A stretch of 64,000 bases of DNA from Streptomyces sp. NBC_00249 (lineage in GTDB: Bacteria; Actinomycetota; Actinomycetes; Streptomycetales; Streptomycetaceae). The stretch lies in the NCBI RefSeq assembly GCF_026342355.1, contig NZ_JAPEMV010000003.1, forward strand, positions 861,003 through 925,002. The letters are read 5' to 3'. A program made the position numbers and the translations under genes. The stretch's first letter is position 1; each line of letters begins with the position of its first letter. The notes beneath the pieces were generated by a model, which did not search any database, was not told the origin of the DNA, and saw only the letters and a list, made by a program, of their open reading frames with translations. This document shows, one piece after another, positions 59,822 through 64,000 of this stretch.

Positions 59822-61186
59822 TCAGTAGCCGGTGCCGCGCTTGACCTGGGCCCGCTCGATCACGTGGGCCGCGCCCTTGTCGTCAAGCGTGCGGCATGCG
59901 TCGGCGATGTCCTGGGTCAGGCGGTCGATCTGCTCGCGGCTCAGGGTCTCCTTGACCAGGGCGCGCAGGATCTTCACGTTCTCCGCGTTGGGCGGGAGGG
60001 TGTAGGCGGGCACCATCCAGCCCCGCTCGGCCGAGAGCTGCCAGGCGATGTCGGACTCGTCGTAGGCGTGTTTGCCGGCGAGGCGGAAAGCGACCAGCGG
60101 CAGCTGCTCGAGGTCGGCCCCGATCACTTCGAAGCGGCCGCTGCTTTGCAGGTTGTCCGCCAGTGCGCGGGCGTTCTCCTGCATGATTTTCATGATGTAG
60201 GTGTAGCCCTGGCGGCCGAGCCGTACGAAGTTGTAGTACTGCGCGAGCACCATCGACGCACCGGTGGAGAAGTTCAGTGTGAACGTCGCGTCGGTCTTGC
60301 CCAGGTAGTTCTCGTAGAAGACGAGGTCCTTGGCGAGGTCGGCTTCCTCGCGGAAGACCAGCCATCCGATGCCGGGGTAGACCAGTCCGTATTTGTGTCC
60401 CGAGACGTTGATCGAACGGACTTGTTCGAGCCGGAAGTCCCATTTCGAGTCCGGATAGAGGAAGGGCCACACGAATGCACCGCTGGCGCCGTCGACATGG
60501 ATCGGAATGTCGAGGTCCCGCTTCTTGCGGACGTCCCGCAGGAGCTTGTCGATGCCGACGACATCGTCCATGTGGCCGGTGAACGTGGTGCCGAGGACGG
60601 CGACGACGCCGATCGTGTTCTCGTCGAGGTGGGGCTCCACGTCTTCTGGGCCGATCGTGTACTTGTCCTCGGCGAGCGGCACGATCCGCGGCTCGACGTC
60701 GAAGTAGCGGCAGAACTTCTCCCACACGACGTGGACGTCGCCCCCGAAGATCAGGTTGGGCCGGTCGGTCGACAGGCCGGCTGCCTGGCGGCGCTCGCGC
60801 CACTTCCACTTCAACGACAGCGCGCCGAGCATGATCGCCTCGGACGAACCCTGGGTCCGGCATCCGGTCGTCCGGCCCGGTGCGTGGAAGAGGTCGGCGA
60901 GCATGCGCACGCACCGCTGCTCGATCTCGGCGGAGATCGGGTATTCCGCGTGGTCGATGAAATTGCGGTGGAGGTTCTCGGCGATCAGCCGTTGGGCCTC
61001 CGGCTCCATCCACGTGGTGACGAACGTGGCGAGGTTGCGCTGCGGGTCGCCCTCCATGGCGAGATCCACATCCACGAGCCGCATCGCATCGGTGGCGGCC
61101 ATGCCCTCCTCGGGGAAGGTCTCCGAGGGAGCGGGCACCGTCAGAAAGCGGTTACCGAAAAGAGCTGAATCATCGCGCCTGGTCAT
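59822..61186 (-). CDS. gadB: glutamate decarboxylase
   Basis: This is a 454-residue PLP enzyme. It converts glutamate to GABA and CO2, consuming a proton. Family features: HRNFIDHAEYPISAEIEQRC near residue 75, TQGSSEAIMLG, HVDGASGAFVWPF, and the PLP lysine (about Lys265) in SINVSGHKYGLVYPG. The C-terminus ends EQIDRLTQDIADACRTLDDK and RAQVKRGTGY, the length expected of GadB. ATG 61186 is chosen because MTRRDDSALFGNRF begins the conserved part. It may contribute to acid resistance or GABA metabolism. No GABA antiporter is next to it. Intact. Confidence 0.95.
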   Translation of the reverse strand: MTRRDDSALFGNRFLTVPAPSETFPEEGMAATDAMRLVDVDLAMEGDPQRNLATFVTTWMEPEAQRLIAENLHRNFIDHAEYPISAEIEQRCVRMLADLFHAPGRTTGCRTQGSSEAIMLGALSLKWKWRERRQAAGLSTDRPNLIFGGDVHVVWEKFCRYFDVEPRIVPLAEDKYTIGPEDVEPHLDENTIGVVAVLGTTFTGHMDDVVGIDKLLRDVRKKRDLDIPIHVDGASGAFVWPFLYPDSKWDFRLEQVRSINVSGHKYGLVYPGIGWLVFREEADLAKDLVFYENYLGKTDATFTLNFSTGASMVLAQYYNFVRLGRQGYTYIMKIMQENARALADNLQSSGRFEVIGADLEQLPLVAFRLAGKHAYDESDIAWQLSAERGWMVPAYTLPPNAENVKILRALVKETLSREQIDRLTQDIADACRTLDDKGAAHVIERAQVKRGTGY

Positions 61187-61405
61187 GCCTCGATTGAACA
61201 GCTCGCGGTCCGGCACAGGCGCGGGACACACCGGTCTCCGACGGTCGCCGCCGCCCGTCGGCGGCGCGGAACAGGGCGCGCCGTAGCCGCCGAGATGTCG
61301 TGGGAGTTGTGAGTGCTGATCACTGCGGGCGTGATGACCAGGAGCCAGGCAGGATCCTGCGCCCTCGTGGCCTCTTCGGCGCGGTCCGCCATCCCGGTGA
61401 ACCGC

Positions 61406-62056
61406 ATGGTGCGCCTGCCGTACGCCGCCCAGGGCAGTGGGAGGCTGGTCCACGAGCCGGCGCGGCAGCGCAAGTGCGGGTGCATCGGGGGGCCGTGGAC
61501 AAGGGAGCGAGTAGCAGCCGCCGCGAGTCACGGCGCGCCGTCCTGCGGGTCCCTGCTGGCCACGGGAGTCCTGCTCGCCGCCTACTATCTGCTGCCGCTC
61601 GATTCGGCGTTCACCACGGAAACGGTCCTCGGGCTCGTCGGCGGCATCGTCGCGGTGACGCTGCTCCTGTCGTGGCAGATCCGGAAGATCTCACGGTCGC
61701 AGCGGCCCAAGCTACGGGCCATGGAAGCCGTGGGGACGTCCCTGCCGCTCTACCTGCTCCTGTTCGCCACGACCTACTACCTGATCGAGCACAGCGCCCC
61801 CGACAGCTTCAGCGAGCCGCTGTCCCGGTCCGACGCGCTGTACTTCACCATGACCGTGTTCAGCACGGTCGGCTTCGGCGACATCAGCCCACGCAGCGAA
61901 CCGGCCCGGTTGCTGGTCACGGGGCAGATGACGGCGAACCTGCTGTTGATCGGCGTCGCCGCCCGGTTCCTGATGTCAGCGGTCGAGCAGGCCAGAACGC
62001 GCCAGCGGAGCCCATCGGCCGACGACCGGAACGAGGGGACACCGGACGCCCTGTGA
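61406..62056 (+). CDS. potassium channel, two-TM pore type
   Basis: From ATG 61406 the protein is 216 residues; the N-terminus is uncertain because the first 45 residues look like decayed sequence, and the frame is open upstream. Hydrophobic spans at about ATGVLLAAYYLLPL, VLGLVGGIVAVTLLLSW and SLPLYLLLFATTYYLI are followed by the pore helix DALYFTMTVFSTVGFGDISP, whose TVGFGD is the K+ selectivity filter, and a last span ARLLVTGQMTANLLLIGVAA. It is probably a Kch-type channel that sets membrane potential. It is divergent from gadB. Confidence 0.82.
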   Translation: MVRLPYAAQGSGRLVHEPARQRKCGCIGGPWTRERVAAAASHGAPSCGSLLATGVLLAAYYLLPLDSAFTTETVLGLVGGIVAVTLLLSWQIRKISRSQRPKLRAMEAVGTSLPLYLLLFATTYYLIEHSAPDSFSEPLSRSDALYFTMTVFSTVGFGDISPRSEPARLLVTGQMTANLLLIGVAARFLMSAVEQARTRQRSPSADDRNEGTPDAL

Positions 62057-62117
62057 CGGCCGGCGCATCTCCCCTCAGCTCCCTGCCGTGGCCGTGGCCG
62101 TGACGCGGCGGGCCGCC

Positions 62118-63029
62118 TCAGGCCCTCGTGGTGCGGCCCGCCCGGTGCGGCGGACCGCGACGACACCTTGCCGGTTGCTGCCTACAGCGAGGCCACCTCG
62201 TGGGTCTGCGGCGTTCGAGGATGCGGCTGACCGTGTGTGCGTGTCCGGCGACCAGGCCGGCGACTTGGGCCACTGCTTCCTGCATAGAGCATGTTTGCGC
62301 CCGCATGGTGAGCGAGACCGCGTTGTAGGGGTAGCCGAGAGTGCTTTCACGCTTGGCGGAGAACACGTCATTGACCAGGGCAATGTGCAACGATCCTGCC
62401 CGCCGGAGCGTGCTCATCGCCTCGCAGGTGCGCACGCTCTCGGGGAGGAAGAGCGGCAATCGCAGTTCGTCGAGGTCCCACAGCCAGGGCATGCCGACCG
62501 AGTACATCCGCCACCCGAGGTACTCGGGGAGTTCCGGTATCCGGCCCGCTGCCTTGAGCTCTGCCTCCAGGGCGTAAGACCGCAAGAACGCCTCGAAGTC
62601 GGCGACGAAGACACGCTGCCAGCTCGCCGGCCGCCCCGCCCGCGTCTCCTTCCACAGTCCGTGCAGGGCACCGGCGACCGGGGACGGCCGGGCTGGAGCG
62701 CCGTGCAGGATCGCGCACAGTTCCTCGATGCACTGGGAACGAGAACCCGGCTGCCCGTCCGGGTCGTCTTCGTCGAGCTGGTCATCGATCCGGAACGTCA
62801 AGGCGAGCCACTTCAGGCCCAGTGACAGCATGCCGGGTTCGGCTCGCGGCCATACGTACGCGCCCGATAGATCGGCCCCGGTGTTGAGCATGCGGGTACG
62901 GGCCTTGGCTGTTGCCGCCAGTCCGTGTGAGTCGATCCACTCCTACATGATCCTGGAGGCTTCCTCCATGTGAGGGTTGCATTCCAGACGGAATGGGGCA
63001 TAGAAGTCTGGAATGCGGAGAGTTGTCAC
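62118..63029 (-). pseudogene. class I terpene synthase, nonsense codon and lost C-terminus
   Basis: GTG 63029 (RBS AGGA) starts TTLRIPDFYAPFRLECNPHM then EEASRIM, followed by TAG at 62943-62945, then EWIDSHGLAATAKARTRMLN, LKWLALTFRIDDQLDEDDPD and HIALVNDVFSAKREST. The two Mg-binding motifs DDxxDE and NDxxSxxxE are intact. The NPH and W-x-x-x-x-G-L positions match the family. After about VSRILERRR near 62210 the homology ends, whereas these enzymes are usually 30-60 residues longer. It once made a sesquiterpene-type cyclisation product; now it is inactive unless the amber codon is suppressed. Confidence 0.7.
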
Positions 63030-63261
63030 TATCTGTTCCTGTTTTCTATTTATGAGCCGAGGCTGGGCTTGTCGAGATGCGGTCCCCCAGCGGTACGAAG
63101 ATCACCACCATATGGCGGACGCGCGCAGCCCCTTGGCCCTCAAGTACTCACAGAGTGAGATTGCGACACGGTTTCTGACGACCGGGCTCACCGTCCGGGC
63201 CCGGAACCCACTTCCAGGCGACAGGACGACACGAAGCTCACCCGGCACCCAGGCATGACAG

Positions 63262-64000
63262 CGCCTGGACTGGCGTCAGGTGTACCGGACGGCCCCCGGC
63301 CGGCGTTCCCTCCTTGCGGGCCTGGCCCCGGCCGAACTCCTCACGATGACCGCCGGCCACGGCTTGACCATCGCCACCCTCGACCAAGGCCGCCTCGACG
63401 CCTGGCTCGCGGCCAACCCAGGAACCCGCTACGAAGTCCGCGACTTCGTCGTCTGGGCCCACCCCCGCCACCACGCCCGCGACCTGCTCGTGCCGCACCG
63501 CCCGAAGGCCGACCCGGTCGGCCTGGACGAGGACTCCCACTGGGACCTCCTCCACCAGTGCCTCACCGACACCCGCCTCGACCTCGACGTCCGGGCCGTC
63601 GGCGCGATCCTCCTGCTGTTCGGCCAACACCTCACCCGGATCGCAGCACTGCCCACCACTGCCATGACCACCCACGACGGGACGACGGTCCTCACCCTGG
63701 GCCGGACCCCAATCCCGCCGCCCACCACCCTGGCCGACATCCTCACCACCCTTGCCGACCACCCCGCTCCCCAAGGCTGGGCCGCGAACATCAGCGCAGG
63801 CTGGCTGTTCCCCGGCCACCTGCCCGGCGCCTACATCTCCGCCGCCGCCCTCAGCCGACGCCTGGCCGCCCATCACATCCCCAACCGACCCGCCCGGACC
63901 ACCGCCCTGGTGGCCCTCGCGTGCGACCTCCCGCCCGCGGTCCTCGGCCCGATGCTCGGCCTCCACCCGATCACGGCCGTCCAGTGGCGCCGTCGCGCCA
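63262..64000 (+). CDS. integrase/recombinase-like protein, 3' end outside window
   Basis: The frame RLDWRQVYRTAPGRRSLLAG, GLTIATLDQGRLDAWLAANP, TRYEVRDFVVWAHPRHHARD, LDEDSHWDLLHQCLTDTRLD, VRAVGAILLLFGQHLTRIAA runs to the window edge. It has strong third-position GC and matches a widespread streptomycete family of tyrosine-recombinase-like proteins (V-R-A-x-G-A-I-L-L-L-F-G-Q-H-L-T-R-I). No start codon is clear at the 5' end, which may be truncated. A long reverse frame here is antisense noise. Confidence 0.6.

Noticed and set aside
63238..63966. A 242-codon reverse Gly/Val-rich frame
   Set aside because: The plus strand has better codon bias and matches a known integrase-like family.
1..64000. 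tRNA or rRNA genes, attachment sites with a tRNA end, prophage structural genes, or a CRISPR array
   Set aside because: I looked for these by eye and saw none; a covariance-model search would be needed to exclude a tRNA fragment.

Overview
The window is high-GC DNA with strongly GC-biased third codon positions, GTG and TTG starts, Tat signals, a mycothiol-dependent enzyme family and several protein families I know mainly from Streptomyces (DUF6233, DUF6247, DUF4344, delta-60/RTX secreted proteins). It is most likely a streptomycete chromosome arm or linear plasmid. I saw no rRNA, tRNA, CRISPR array, ribosomal protein or other core gene. The window looks like an accessory region: intact genes sit among insertion sequences, gene fragments and frameshifted genes.

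Layout. 1-3.6 kb: an IstB end, then two different IS5-type elements placed back to back (335-2040 and 2044-3549), each flanked by TAA and sharing the middle TAA. 3.6-9.2 kb: small accessory genes (a 13-residue-repeat protein, DUF6233 and a YPPD protein), a PQQ-propeller lipoprotein and a membrane protein. 9.4-11.9 kb: decayed GPP34, FG-GAP and IS630 sequences. 12.4-17.9 kb: a secreted pentapeptide-repeat protein, a dead STAND/TPR gene, a divergent TetR/FAD-monooxygenase pair with a clear operator, and a secreted lamin-tail-domain protein. 18-22 kb: a second IstB end, a decayed accessory cassette and a precisely bounded IS630 element. 22-28.6 kb: a subtilisin-like protease, glycine-rich and ricin-type secreted proteins, and remnants. 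29-31.2 kb: a broken toxin-antitoxin-like pair cut by a third IS5-type element. 31.4-34.9 kb: a mycothiol-dependent enzyme, TPR, Nudix and an adenosylhomocysteinase-like pseudogene cut by an IS630 remnant. 35.4-41.4 kb: a PIG-L deacetylase, a 141-bp MITE with an 8-bp target duplication, a DUF4344 metallopeptidase, and two copies of an about 300-bp iteron-like repeat. 41.8-45.3 kb: a MarR/NTF2 operon, fragments, a second cassette copy and a DUF6247 toxin-antitoxin-like pair. 46.5-49.3 kb: NTF2-like, M20 amidohydrolase and a divergent two-domain Lrp/AsnC regulator. 49.6-56.1 kb: an ISL3 element, a fourth IS5-type element, a membrane protein and an IS701-like element. 56.2-64 kb: a delta-60/DUF11/RTX secreted protein with strong terminators, a third (intact) cassette copy, a broken ClC channel, glutamate decarboxylase, a K+ channel, a broken terpene synthase and the start of an integrase-like gene.

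Two recurring systems stand out. First, three IS5-type elements carry, tail to tail with the transposase, the same small gene: an N-terminal coiled coil plus a C-terminal winged-helix-like region starting MPSV.GL.E. A fourth IS5-type element carries an unrelated zinc-ribbon passenger. Second, a cassette of two divergently transcribed 71-codon genes (MKPIDEQ and IVYPPD), separated by about 290 bp containing a GC hairpin, is present three times (20.1, 43.6 and 57.9 kb). One copy is intact, one is frameshifted and one is truncated. Several dispersed repeats (GGGCAAGCC hairpins, TGACCG iteron-like blocks) mark the same accessory neighbourhoods. All family assignments were made by reading the sequence; no database was searched.
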